A DNA stretch of 64,000 bases from Paraspadella gotoi (lineage: Eukaryota > Chaetognatha): assembly GCA_051294375.1 (NCBI GenBank), contig CM119271.1, forward strand, positions 12,949,039-13,013,038, read 5' to 3'. The stretch's first letter is position 1. Every line of letters starts with the position of its first letter. Made by a program: the position numbers and the translations under genes. Of the stretch, positions 1 through 10,779 are shown in pieces. A model generated the notes under the pieces. That model was not told the DNA's origin and ran no database searches. It saw nothing but the letters and a program-made list of their open reading frames with translations.

Positions 1-195
1 TCGCAAATTATTTTAGAAATGAGGGAAGTCATTTTAAAAAAACATGCTCTAATCTAAGTTTTTAATTTGTTTGGTTCTTTTATGACTCAATGTTATGAAT
101 TTCCATTTCTTTTGTCACTAACCATTGTTGATGATTGGGTAAGCGCCGTTTCTTCTGGGTCGGTAACCATGTATAAGGCTCCTAAAGGGATTTAC
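1..195. other. Unassigned AT-rich sequence
   Basis: Nothing recognisable is seen here. The open frame that crosses it has no family resemblance and runs into the dispersed repeat that begins near 196. Confidence 0.4.
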
Positions 196-536
196 TTTTT
201 AGTTGCGTCGCGAATACTTGCGGGGCAACTCTATAAGTCACTTTTCGGTCAGTCTGTCGGTCGAGCGGCCGGTCTGTCGGCTATATAGTTGCTCATTTGT
301 TAAGACATCCAAAAAACCTCATATCTGATTGCGCCGCCTTCAGAAAATCCTAAATCTATAAAGAATAAAAGACAGAATTTCGATGCAGCGCGTGTCATAA
401 ATACACAGGCTAAGAAAGTTATGGTAGTCATGTAGTAATGTCATGTTGCGTCATGTCACATCATGTCATGTCAGGAGAAATACACGTGAAATTAAAGTCA
501 CTGCGGCGCAACACATTGGATGAACCAATCTTGTTT
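196..536 (+). repeat. Dispersed repeat family, copy a
   Basis: This is one of six related copies in the window. The shared order is an AGTTGCG... start after a T-run, a GGTC/GTCTGTCGG-rich segment, the words TTGCTCATTTGTTAAGA, a run of ATGTC pentamers, and a conserved end reading AAAGTCACTGCGGCGCAACA followed by CATTGGA and a T-rich tail. The copies at 1408-1554 (reverse), 1555-1807, 20671-21060, 44484-44696 and 53056-53258 match part or all of it. No coding capacity or tRNA-like head was recognised, so the class (SINE-like or MITE-like) is open. Confidence 0.7.
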
Positions 537-860
537 AGGTAATTATTTGATTCTGGCTTAGCCGAGAATATGACTGAATATGTATTTGTATCTTAAGATA
601 TATGATATACTACCCTAAAGGAGTCTGTAGAGACGAAATTTCTTTTAATAGCAATACTGATCAATACATAATATTTCTCAATTTATGTCATTTATTTAAT
701 ACGATTTGCTTTAATTCCTCAGTCCTTACCTCTTGGCTTGACGGGACAATCGGCGCTCCTCTTATTCATCCCTGTCTCATACTTTTCATTCTTCCGTTTT
801 CCTAAAAAGAAAAAAAAATTGCTCTTTTTTTCGAGAGTGTCTTATTTCTGATCATCCTAA
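537..860. other. Unassigned intergenic sequence
   Basis: AT-rich DNA with no protein, RNA or repeat signal I can name. A 67-codon frame starting at 602 has no recognisable features and is treated as chance. Confidence 0.35.
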
Positions 861-1015
861 TCCTGAACCGTAACCCTTAACCCTTATCCTTAATTTTTAA
901 ACCTAACCTTTAACTCTAACCACTAGGACGTAACCCAAAACCCTAACCCTAATCACTAACCAAGTCCCTCACCCTAAACCCTTAATTTATTTCCTAATCT
1001 AATCCCTAACCTTTA
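861..1015 (+). repeat. Degenerate telomere-like CCCTAA repeats
   Basis: About 150 bases are dominated by variants of the hexamer CCCTAA (ACCCTTA, ACCCTAA, CCTAACC and similar). The runs are interrupted and no perfect array remains. Metazoan telomeres are commonly (TTAGGG)n, so this fits a decayed interstitial telomeric sequence, or an unrelated short repeat with a similar unit. Confidence 0.6.
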
Positions 1016-1407
1016 ACCTAATTATTAATTAAAAAAATTCATTCAATATCAAATTTAAGGTAGATTTGGGCATTCTGGAAAAATTAGGCCATAAAATGAT
1101 ATGAAATTAAAAAAAAAGTTTGAAAAAAAAATTCATCCATCTTGAATCTTTACCTCCCAGGACAAAATTTGATGGCGCCAACAACAACAAGAAAAACCAA
1201 ATGAAAAACTTCATTTTTTTCCCTATTTTTCCTTTTATTTTCAAAAATGACAAAAAGGGGAAAAAATATTTAAAAAAAAAAAAAATAAAAAAAAAGAAAT
1301 TAAAAAAAAAAATACAGAAATCAAAAAAGAGTTTCGCGGTAAAACGAATGCCTAAGAAACTTTGCTAAGCCAATTGTTTTTAATGACTAGTAAAAAGTGT
1401 AGAAAAA
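1016..1407. other. A/T homopolymer-rich stretch
   Basis: Long poly-A and poly-T runs with lysine/phenylalanine-rich translations. No gene signal is seen. The low complexity makes any open frame here uninformative. Confidence 0.5.
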
Positions 1408-1554
1408 AGAACAGTAATTCCAATGTGACTTTATTTTCACGGATTTCCCTTTGATCACGTGATACGACATGACATGACATGAATAAAAAACTTTCTTTGC
1501 CCGTGTATTTCTGACATGCACCGAAATTCCGTCTTTTATTCCTTATAGTTTTAG
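1408..1554 (-). repeat. Dispersed repeat family, copy b (inverted, 3' half)
   Basis: Read on the minus strand it carries the family's 3' half: CTATAAGGAATAAAAGAC, a short ATGTC run, the GATCAAAGGGAAA word and the AAAGTCAC...TTGGAATTAC end. It abuts copy c at about 1555 in the opposite orientation. Confidence 0.65.
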
Positions 1555-1807
1555 TCGGTCGGTCACTTTTTGGTCGGTCAGTCGGGTCGGTCGGTATGTC
1601 CGTTCGTCGGTCTGTCACACTTACGCAAAAAACGCTCATAACTGGCCTATAGTAAGTTGCTCATTTGTTAAGAAAGGAAAAATAATCCTCAAATCTAAGC
1701 GACCGCTAGCGCCGCCTTCGGGAAATCCTAAAACTATATGGAAATGCCAATGCACGGGCGAAGAAAGTCATCGCGGCGCCAGACTTTGGATGAACCCATC
1801 TTGTTTT
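1555..1807 (+). repeat. Dispersed repeat family, copy c
   Basis: A tandem GGTC run is followed by TTGCTCATTTGTTAAGA, GCTAGCGCCGCCTTC, AATCCTAAAACTATA and the GAAAGTCATCGCGGCGCC...TTTGGATGAACC end. The ATGTC run present in copies a and d is missing, so this copy is internally deleted. Confidence 0.65.
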
Positions 1808-2319
1808 CTCTCTTTCTCTCCCTCTTCTTTCTCCGCTCATTTCCTAGAAAAGCTTTTTTTTTTCCATTTTCACGATTATTCTAATTTCTTTTTTCTTCAT
1901 TTTTTTATCGTAAGCGTCTTTAGTTTAAAATCGCGAGAAACGGAAAGAATTATTTTCACACGACTAAAAATAATATGTTAATATTCTTCTTGTACGCATT
2001 AATCTAACACCATTATATATATATCGTCGTTGATCGTTTATATTTTAATGACGATGATGTGTCAGAAATGACAGAATTTTTGAAAAAAATTGAATAATTA
2101 TACATTTTCAGGTAGTTTTAATTGGTTTCAAAATTTACATTAAATATATTTTTTTACAAATGAAAATAATATTATATTTTTTTCGATTAAAAGCCACGAA
2201 ATTATCATTTTCTTTTCTATTTTTGTTTCGCGACTTTTCTTTTCTCTACTTTTCTTTTTTTTCCTGTTCTTCTATTTTTTTATCTTTTCTCCCGTCGAAA
2301 GCTAAATCCATCCATAAAA

Positions 2320-2320
<1 letters not shown>
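1808..2320. other. AT-rich spacer
   Basis: T-rich and A-rich sequence with a short TATATA run near 2015. No gene, RNA or repeat family was recognised. Confidence 0.4.
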
Positions 2321-2355
<35 letters not shown>

Positions 2356-2534
2356 CTCTCTCTCTCCCCTTCTCTCTCTCTCTCTCTTCCTCTCTTCTCT
2401 CTCTCTCTCTCTCTCTATCTCGCCTTTTTCCCCCTACTGTTTTCCAGGATCCTAAAATAAAAACGGCGTCTGGCTTTCACTATCCAAGACTCCTCCTCTG
2501 CTCCTCCCCCTCCTTTCCCTCCTCTTCCTCCTCG

Positions 2535-2567
<33 letters not shown>

Positions 2568-2687
2568 CTCCTCCTTTCTCCTTTTACTCTTTTTAGCGAA
2601 AACTTTTTTTTCATTAAAAAAAAAAACCTTAAAACGTTGTTCCTTTGTCTAGATTTTTTTTTTCTTCTCCTATACTCCGTCGATACG

Positions 2688-2768
<81 letters not shown>
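2321..2768 (+). repeat. (CT)n, polypyrimidine and (GA)n block
   Basis: A (CT)n tract at 2321-2425 is followed by CTCCTC-rich polypyrimidine, then a nearly perfect (GA)n of about 80 bases at 2689-2768. The open frames across it translate only as Ser-Leu or Arg-Glu runs. The polypyrimidine part recurs, with errors, near 13640-13830. Confidence 0.9.
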
Positions 2769-2770
<2 letters not shown>

Positions 2771-3028
2771 CTGTGCGCCATTGACGGCGTTAATGACCGA
2801 CGGAGGGCGCTGGCGACGTTTTTCCAGGCAATTTAGACAAAAAAAATGGGGGGAAAGCGACGAGGTAACAGGCGCTCAGTTGTAAAAGGGGTTGAAAACA
2901 GGCGGCGCCTGATAGTGAGGTAAGGAGTAGAAAAAGGCAAGGAAGGGTTAAGAGCGGGGATCGATCCGCGGGAAAGTTAAAAGCGAGAATGTTGCTGCCA
3001 GAACATTGCAATTATACAATAAAGGTAC

Positions 3029-3145
3029 ACAACGACTACTACGACGAAGACGACGACATATGACGATGAAGACGACGACGACGTAGACGAGGACAATGAA
3101 GATGACGATGAAGACGACGATAACGACGACGACGATAACGACTGC
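3029..3145 (+). repeat. (GAC/ACG)n trinucleotide tract
   Basis: Imperfect GAC/GAT triplets. This is a microsatellite; the acidic or threonine translations carry no other protein signal. The flanks recur in noisy form at 14380-14800. Confidence 0.85.
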
Positions 3146-3450
3146 CGCTAACAGAGATTTACGCACCGAGTACAAGTCCATTACATCTCGATACGAAACC
3201 AAGGTCGTACGATGTTTTCCCTTTTTCTCCCCGCGTTTAAAAGAAGAGACGGTTGTTATTTGGATAAATATTGATTTATATTGAATATTTAATACTGATA
3301 AATTTTACTATGTATACTAATAATCTAATTAGCAAACGACCGACCGACCGACTGATCGACAGACGAAGAATCTTTCGCTCGAAAGAATTTCCATTTCTCT
3401 TCTTTGCTTTACTTTTCTAAATATCATCGAATCATCAATCATCTCTCTCC

Positions 3451-3481
<31 letters not shown>

Positions 3482-4779
3482 TGATGCGTCCGCTCCGTGC
3501 TCTCCTCTCATCTGTGACCACCGAACCGATCGGACGTAATGCTCCGTAATTTTCGTGATTTTTTTTTCTCAACTTTTCCCTCGAAAATAAGAAATCAATA
3601 TTTCTCAACATACTTTAAAATAATCTGTCTTTTCCGAAATGGGGGCTGAGCCGCCGCTGATAAAGCTATACATCTAATCTAATCTTCATAACAAACGTTA
3701 CACTCGTATAGTAAAAATCTAGTCTAATTGATCAATCACCGACCGGAAAAATCAAACTGACCTTAACCTTCGTCAGAGAAAAAGGGATCGAAATGGGCCC
3801 AACAAAAGGCAGAATCAAAAGTCAAATCAAAACTCCGGCCGGAAAAATACTTAAAAACGTGGAAAAGAAACACTGAAACTGTGAAACGAAATAGTGAAGA
3901 AAGTGCAAGAACCTGAAAATTTTACATACTCGTTTTCCACCCGGCCCGAAGAAAAACTGATAAGTGATATTTCCGGGGCTTATACAAACAAGGAATAGTA
4001 AAGAAGCGTTGTAAAAATGTTATTACAATTCATCATTACGATATGAGTTCAATGTGACGTTGGAGCAAGACCAAAACAAAAAGGCTCTAGATGTCGTTAG
4101 AAAATTCGTCAAAATTGCAACGATTCACAAATGGCTCCAACGATAAACCAAGCAATGGTAACTCAAAGCCAAATGTAAGTCACGAAGAACTGTTTTAAAC
4201 TCTCATCCGATCTCCCAACTGAATATTAGAAAATTCACACGGCCCAAAACTTCTCTTTCAGTAATTCACGTGGAGTACGTGAAGGAACGCTTTTTCAGGC
4301 TCTGAAGAGATTGAAGAAGTTAAAATTAACAGAGCAGGTGATCTCAATAATAACAGCGGGGAACGATAGAGGCTAACAATTCCCCTGCTAAACCAGAAAA
4401 CATGGATTCATGAGCACGATATACATTCACCTCCAAGAATCAATACTGTTCCCAAAACACTGTCCTCAACGACTTCGTCTTAATCCGAGGGGTTTGATCT
4501 GAATACAATGAACAGACGAAATAAAGACGGCTAATCTCAAAGTAAAGGTTTTCACGCCAAGCATCGGTAAAAAAACGATTAATAAACAGGACCAGGTCAG
4601 GAAACCATCGCTGGAATGTGAAAGTCACTCTACATTCACTGGAAAGAGAAAAAGAGACACTTCTTGGAAAAAGGTATCAACATTTTTTCATGAAGTCCAC
4701 AATGTCATTGATTACTTAAATGCTGATCGTGGGTATTAACAGTGTTTTAAATACTGTCAATCTTTTGGTCAATGGGCTC

Positions 4780-5670
4780 TCCGCTCGTCGTCTCCATTCA
4801 ACCTAGCAGACCGGGTATCCACGCAGAAAAAGAAGACTGGCGCAAATTAAATAAAAAATTTGTCGCCGAGTATCATGCAACATCTGTCACCGGCAGGAGC
4901 AGCACAATCAAAAGAAAATTATGACCCTAGACTTTGGAATGCTTTTATTAAAGATGCTCTCCGATATGGAAAACTATTGAAATAATCAAAACACTTAAGC
5001 ATAGATCTTGCAAGCTGGGGTATGATTATGTAAAACCCAATGCTTCATGCTTCATAATGTTGCCGATGACAAGCTTGTTGAGCTCTGCAACATATATATA
5101 AGTTGGTTTTCGTTTTGGGTACTTTCCGATGTGTGGACTGGCCCTGATGTCGTAGTGATTCCTAAAAGTGGTAAGACGCTACAAAGCTTGCCAGAATTAT
5201 CGAGCGACCATTAGCAGTTTTGTCTGTCTCCGGAAAACTCTTCGAATAGGGTTAATTCTTTGGGAGGGCGTATTACGAAATGTTAAAGCTTGCAGGTTGC
5301 AGAGAAACGTTCTCTCATCAGGATATCGAAAAAGGGGAATCTGCCCGCTGAAACATTGTCCGATTAGATTGAAGACCTCCCACAGAGTGCTGTTAAAAGC
5401 CAGACCGCGTGCAAGCCATACTTCGTCACTCCTCGATTACAAGCAAAAGCCTTTGATAATACATCCTGCATGATGGACCTTCGTTACAAGAGGCTAATTA
5501 GGTGTCGGAATATCTAAAATATGATTCGTCTTCTTAACCTCCTTTCTAACTAAGTAGAGCTTCTGCGTCGTCAGTTCGAACAGGTGAGCATAACAGGAGA
5601 GTTATGAATTCTGTGTGGATGCTCCACAGGAGCGGTTCTCAGTCCTGAATTATTGTGCTTCTTTACGGTC
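4780..5670 (+). pseudogene. Degraded non-LTR retrotransposon reverse transcriptase
   Basis: Reverse-transcriptase motifs occur in the right order but in three different frames. DVWTGPDVVVIPKSGKT lies at 5128-5178, NYRATIS at 5195-5215, VLSVSGKLFE at 5217-5246, SSGYRKRG at 5315-5338, LQAKAFDN at 5437-5460, APQ at 5621-5629 and GAVLSPELLCFF at 5629-5664. These correspond to the family's PI-P-SGK, YRPI-SVSGKLFE, SGYRKG, KAFD and PQGAVLSP blocks, which are typical of LINEs of the CR1/Jockey kind. Several frameshifts and in-frame stops separate them, and no FADD/YADD catalytic block was found downstream. The element is dead. The endonuclease end was not identified. The clade assignment is by impression. 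Confidence 0.75.
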
Positions 5671-6790
5671 GGTGGACCTACCATTTGCTTGCCCAGGGCC
5701 GGAGGGCCCATTAGCATGATTCACCAATCATGCTCATCATGCTGCTACGTTAATCCGCGATCAAGTAATCAAGATCAAGAATCCAGATCAAATTTTAACC
5801 TCTCGATCAACCTGGCGATTTCAAGGTGGTGTTTGATGGTGTGTTTTGAAGAGTGGCTGGCACAATAATGCAGTACGACCTCAAGCTTGTGGGCTTCGAA
5901 TCAAAAGATCGCGCGATATAGCAGAAAAAGGCTCTTCCTCGCAACGGGAACTGTGTCATAACGTTGAAAGATGGTGGCGAAATGTGGTTTTTTAGATCTT
6001 TGTTCCAGATAAATTAATGTATAGGTTATTAGCACGAAGTTTTAAATCTTTTTAACTTTTTGCGTTAATTTAACACTTGTATTTGGTAGAAAAAGTCAAT
6101 GTGTGACAAACGGTAAAGTTTTTTTAGGGTGTAGTAATTGATAAAAAAAAACTTAGGCTTGGACATTTCACGTTTAACATGATTTATTTCCAACAAAGCA
6201 GAAATGTAAAATTCTTTGCAATCATATAGAACTGTTCGCGTTTTGTAAACTGGGAATAATTATCGTTGTAGGTTCATCAAGCTATTCTCAACACGTCTTA
6301 ATTAGTTGTCTCTATTTTTATACTCATTCTCCTTTGTTTGGCTGTCCTGCTGGTAATTATGCACTGATGAAAATTTTGATGCGCTTACAATTAAGGACCA
6401 GTTCGTTATGTTTTTCGAAATTTACCTAGGTCATACTCCTAACCTACTGCTGGCCAACAGTTAGATGCCGGCAGGCCAAATCATTATCTGACTATGGTTA
6501 AGGAAGCTTTGCTGTACGGGGAGATTGAAAAGAAATTATCCGAGGAAGATCCCTATTTGAACCGAATGCTATTAACTCATCATTAATTCTAGATACTAGT
6601 TTCGAGAACAATAACATTTCACACTATCTGAAACGCTGTTTGGGATGGGATTAATTTACAAAGGGGAAAATAGCAATGCATAAATTGTAATTGGAAGATT
6701 TCATGGATGAAATGCCTAAATTCGTAGAACTTAAATGTAATAAAGTAGCTTTTTATGGCCTATTGTTTTGATTTTGTGGCCTAAAGCCGC
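5671..6790. other. Unassigned sequence downstream of the LINE remnant
   Basis: AT-rich complex sequence without an intact open frame. It could be LINE 3' sequence or the unique part of the 3.4-kb block; nothing decides between these. Confidence 0.35.
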
Positions 6791-7121
6791 CGATTGAATA
6801 AATTCAAAAATTTCAAATTTCAAAATTCTCGTCTCCATCTCTCTCTCAGTCATCTCTCTCCTCTCGCGTCTCTCTCGACTCGTTTCTGCTCCCGGAGTCT
6901 TCCGCCCCATTTAATTGCCGGCTACGCTCTTTACTGGCTCAGTTCTTCAGCTTCTTCCCCTTACTCGACTGGTGTCCTCCTCCTCGTTCCTTCCTGCTGC
7001 GTCTCGCTCCTGCTCCCTCCTCCCCTTCTTGCCTCTTCCTTCAGGGAAAATGGGCATGCTTCTTTTTCTGTGTTCGTGTCAGCAACATTTTTTTCTATCG
7101 ATGCGATTTTGGTTAATAAAT

Positions 7122-7335
7122 CAAACGATCAATAAATCAACTGGTAGCCTATCTACCAAGCAAATCAATAAATCAACTGGTAGCCTATCTACCAAGCAAA
7201 TCAATCAATAAATCAACTGGCAGCCTATCTACCAAGCAAATAAATCACTTAATCAACTGGTAGCCTATCTACCAACCAAATCAATCACTTAATCAACTGG
7301 TAGCCTATCTACCAAGCAAATCAATCACTTAATCG
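7122..7335 (+). repeat. Minisatellite of about 37-44 bp with a built-in hairpin
   Basis: Five units contain the words AATCAACTGGTAGCCTATC and TACCAAGCAAAT. Each unit includes TGGTAG-CCTAT-CTACCA, a 6-bp perfect stem with a 5-base loop. Units differ by insertions of AATC or CACTTAATC. A noisy copy of the array lies at 15310-15545. Confidence 0.85.
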
Positions 7336-7730
7336 ACCAACCATATAACGAGAAAATCCCCCCAATCTATCAATTAATCTACTGATAGATCAGCTACTAA
7401 TAATAATCACTAAACCGATCAACCACTCAACCATCGACCTAGCAAATAACTCAATCAATCAATCAGTCATTCCATCTACTATTACTATCTACTAGTACTA
7501 ATGGAATCTCTTAACCGATCGATCAAATGATCAGTCGCCCTCCTTATTCGGCAATCTTCTACGGAATGATAATTTGTTAATTATTAGTTTTAATTTAATA
7601 ATTATTTTCGATAGACATTCACATGGTTGTTCGTTCACTCACCGATTCATTCATCTACTGAATCACTCGCTCATTGACACAACCACTTAACTGACCCTCT
7701 GAGCTCTCGCTCTGTCCACTCGACCCTCAA

Positions 7731-7735
<5 letters not shown>
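7336..7735. other. AATC/GATC-rich spacer
   Basis: Short irregular repeats such as AATCAATCAATC, CTACTA and TCATTCAT. No gene signal. It recurs with errors at 15545-16010. Confidence 0.5.
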
Positions 7736-7762
<27 letters not shown>

Positions 7763-7945
7763 NNNNNNNNNNNNNNNNNNNNNNNNNNNNNNNNNNNNNN
7801 NNNNNNNNNNNNNNNNNNNNNNNNNNNNNNNNNNNNNNNNNNNNNNNNNNNNNNNNNNNNNNNNNNNNNNNNNNNNNNNNNNNNNNNNNNNNNNNNNNNN
7901 NNNNNNNNNNNNNNNNNNNNNNNNNNNNNNNNNNNNNNNNNNNNN
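7763..7945. other. Assembly gap (183 N)
   Basis: The gap starts inside a (CT)n tract and ends at a CGT run. The noisy copy at 16060-16310 spans the equivalent interval, so its content can be read there approximately. Confidence 0.95.
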
Positions 7946-8036
7946 CGTCGTCGTCGGTCTTTGCTGAGGACAAAGGACAATCGCCTTCAATTAAGCGAAA
8001 TGCAGATTACGGTTCCATCGTATCGGAGAAATATTA

Positions 8037-8130
8037 GGCGTCGTCGTCGTCGTCGTCGTCGTCGTCTTCAGATTGTAGCCATCGGTCTTAGTGTCCCGTT
8101 TCGCATTCAATTAAGCACCGGTTCAAATTA

Positions 8131-8166
<36 letters not shown>

Positions 8167-8240
8167 CATATTTTAATTCATTCCTTTTGCACATCGTTAT
8201 CGTCGTTGTCCTTGATGCGTCGTCGTCGTCGTCGTCGTTG
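8037..8240 (+). repeat. (CGT)n microsatellites
   Basis: Three CGT triplet tracts at about 8037-8070, 8131-8165 and 8217-8240 are separated by unique words. Shorter noisy versions are at 16368-16545. Confidence 0.9.
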
Positions 8241-8294
8241 GACTCATTGTCCTCCAAATGGAAAAAGGGACAGAGAGAGAGAGAGAGAGAGAGA

Positions 8295-9010
8295 NNNNNN
8301 NNNNNNNNNNNNNNNNNNNNNNNNNNNNNNNNNNNNNNNNNNNNNNNNNNNNNNNNNNNNNNNNNNNNNNNNNNNNNNNNNNNNNNNNNNNNNNNNNNNN
8401 NNNNNNNNNNNNNNNNNNNNNNNNNNNNNNNNNNNNNNNNNNNNNNNNNNNNNNNNNNNNNNNNNNNNNNNNNNNNNNNNNNNNNNNNNNNNNNNNNNNN
8501 NNNNNNNNNNNNNNNNNNNNNNNNNNNNNNNNNNNNNNNNNNNNNNNNNNNNNNNNNNNNNNNNNNNNNNNNNNNNNNNNNNNNNNNNNNNNNNNNNNNN
8601 NNNNNNNNNNNNNNNNNNNNNNNNNNNNNNNNNNNNNNNNNNNNNNNNNNNNNNNNNNNNNNNNNNNNNNNNNNNNNNNNNNNNNNNNNNNNNNNNNNNN
8701 NNNNNNNNNNNNNNNNNNNNNNNNNNNNNNNNNNNNNNNNNNNNNNNNNNNNNNNNNNNNNNNNNNNNNNNNNNNNNNNNNNNNNNNNNNNNNNNNNNNN
8801 NNNNNNNNNNNNNNNNNNNNNNNNNNNNNNNNNNNNNNNNNNNNNNNNNNNNNNNNNNNNNNNNNNNNNNNNNNNNNNNNNNNNNNNNNNNNNNNNNNNN
8901 NNNNNNNNNNNNNNNNNNNNNNNNNNNNNNNNNNNNNNNNNNNNNNNNNNNNNNNNNNNNNNNNNNNNNNNNNNNNNNNNNNNNNNNNNNNNNNNNNNNN
9001 NNNNNNNNNN
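8295..9010. other. Assembly gap (716 N) within a (GA)n tract
   Basis: GAGAGA flanks both sides. The second copy reads through the same place at 16570-17165 as about 600 bases of GA/GAA-rich DNA, so the gap most likely holds only microsatellite. Confidence 0.95.
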
Positions 9011-9304
9011 AGAGAGAGAGAGATTCTCCTTTAGTCTCATCGACTTTCGCCATAATTAATTTGTCACGTTCGCTACCAACGACACTTCAGGGACGAAAGG
9101 GAGAGAGAGACGGAGACGGTGAGAAAGAGAGCGAGATAGAGAGAGAGAGAGACAGAGATAGAGAGAGACAGAGACAGAGAGACCTTTTGACTTATATTTC
9201 CCCGTGAGCGTTTAAATGTTAACGTGTTTATATTTGGACAGCGATGATTTGTCATTCACGCTGTTGGTGTTGTTGTTGTTGTTATATTTAGGCATACTTT
9301 GCCT

Positions 9305-9342
<38 letters not shown>

Positions 9343-9440
9343 TTGAAAAGTCATTACATAGACGAGGTTGAATTCAGTGACAAGAGTCGCTTTGGGCGGA
9401 AATTCCTGTAGCCTGAGGTAGAGAGAGAGGGAGAGAGAGA
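9011..9440 (+). repeat. (GA)n, (GTT)n and (CGT)n cluster next to a 25-N gap
   Basis: GA/GACA tracts lie at 9011-9025 and 9100-9181, a GTTGTT run near 9264-9282, a perfect (CGT)n at 9306-9343 and a GA tract at 9420-9440. The same order recurs at 17165-17600. N runs from 9441 to 9465. Confidence 0.85.
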
Positions 9441-9569
9441 NNNNNNNNNNNNNNNNNNNNNNNNNAAAAGATGAGAGAAGGTGATCAAGACGTTGATGAT
9501 ACGAGAATCGTGTGGAGTCTACTGATTGATAAGTATAGTAGCAGCCGATTCTGATCTGTGTGATATGAG

Positions 9570-10750
9570 TACAAAGCAAGACGATTGTTGCATTAGGAGC
9601 AAAGCGATGGAGGCATCCGGAAGGGGCGGTGGCGTTGGGCGCCCGGGTTTAGGCGTCTAATGGATGAAGTCTGAAATAAGGTCCAATGATCCGATCTCAG
9701 CCTTTATTCTTCACTTTTTGCTTTTTTTCGGTTCGAACGAAAACGTAAGAATTCGCCTGAAAATTAAGTAAATCGCTGGATTCAGGAAATATGAGGATGT
9801 GACTCGAGAGCGAGATAACGTAAGAGTGAGACCAAGTCTGCGGGTCCCACCTGAGGAGATCCCAATATTCTATGAAGTCGTTTGGTCCTAATTGATGTTC
9901 ACCCGGACATAGTCACTCGTCTGTACGTTTGGAAGGAGGTGCTGATCCCTATAAGAATCTACCCAAATCCTAAATCTAATACGTGAAATCCGCCAAATCC
10001 TAAAACCATAGTTTTTTCTACCTAGATCACAAAGACTGGCCAAATAGTCCCCAAATCTATCTAAATCTTTTTTTGGTTTGCTTTGGAAATCATCAAAATC
10101 TAACCAAAAATCTAAAATCAAGTATTTCCAAATCTACCCAATCCTAAATCAATATCTCCCAAATCTAGACCACAATCCTAAATCTGATCGTCTGCAAAAT
10201 CTAACCTAATCCTGCAAAATCTTAATCTTGAAATCTAACGCAAAGTCTAATCTGATCTCCACCAATCTATCCGAAGCTAAATCAGATCTGCCATGAATGC
10301 TGCCAAACTCCACTAAATCTGGGTCCCCGAAATCTACCAATATCCTAATCTATGCTTCAAAATCTAGCTTAAATCTAAATCTGATCTCACAAAACTACAC
10401 TCTAAATCTCGATCTCGCAAATCTACCAAAATCCTAAATCAGATCCCGCAAAAATCTACCAAATCCTACAACTCTGGATTCATCCAAAGGTCTACTAAAT
10501 CCTAAACTCAGATCCCAAATCTAATCTCAATATCCTAAATCAAATCTCCAAAATCTACTAAATCTAAATCTGATCTCCAAATCTAACTAACCTAAACTCT
10601 TGATCCGCGCGAATATCTCCTTGCCATCGCAAATGCAAGTCGTCTCGCTTCAAGTCGACGAAGAGGCGTCGGACGTTGATTTACGCGTCGCGGTCGCACG
10701 CGCACTCGCCCGGTCGAGATAGGTTTGTATGGCGGATAATTAGCGAAGAG
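9570..10750 (-). repeat. Module with noisy 29-bp minisatellite, copy 1
   Basis: The order is a GGCGCCC-rich head with CATCCGGAAGGGGCGGTGGC (about 9615), a TCGAACGAAAA word, a 29-bp minisatellite reading AAATCTACCAAATCCTAAAT at 9950-10605, and a tail with TTTACGCGTCGCGG. The whole module is the reverse complement of the cleaner copy at 17640-18870. Units here carry many indels. Confidence 0.75.
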
Positions 10751-10779
10751 AAAGAGAGAAGAGAGACACGAGAGATGAA

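Larger units (their letters stand above)
3520..6940. mobile_element. 3.4-kb block absent from the second copy; contains a LINE remnant
   Basis: The flanks at 2430-3520 and 6940-9450 recur in direct order at 13650-15140 and 15140-17600, but this block is missing between them. That is what an insertion in one copy, or a deletion in the other, would give. The boundaries are approximate because the second copy is noisy. The middle holds reverse-transcriptase remnants (about 4780-5670). The rest shows no recognisable gene. No clean target-site duplication or terminal repeat was found by eye. Confidence 0.5.

Noticed and set aside
2940-2985. tRNA-like T-arm word GGGGATCGATCCGCG
   Set aside because: No matching acceptor or anticodon arms lie at the right distance, and the stem does not pair as a 5-bp T-arm.
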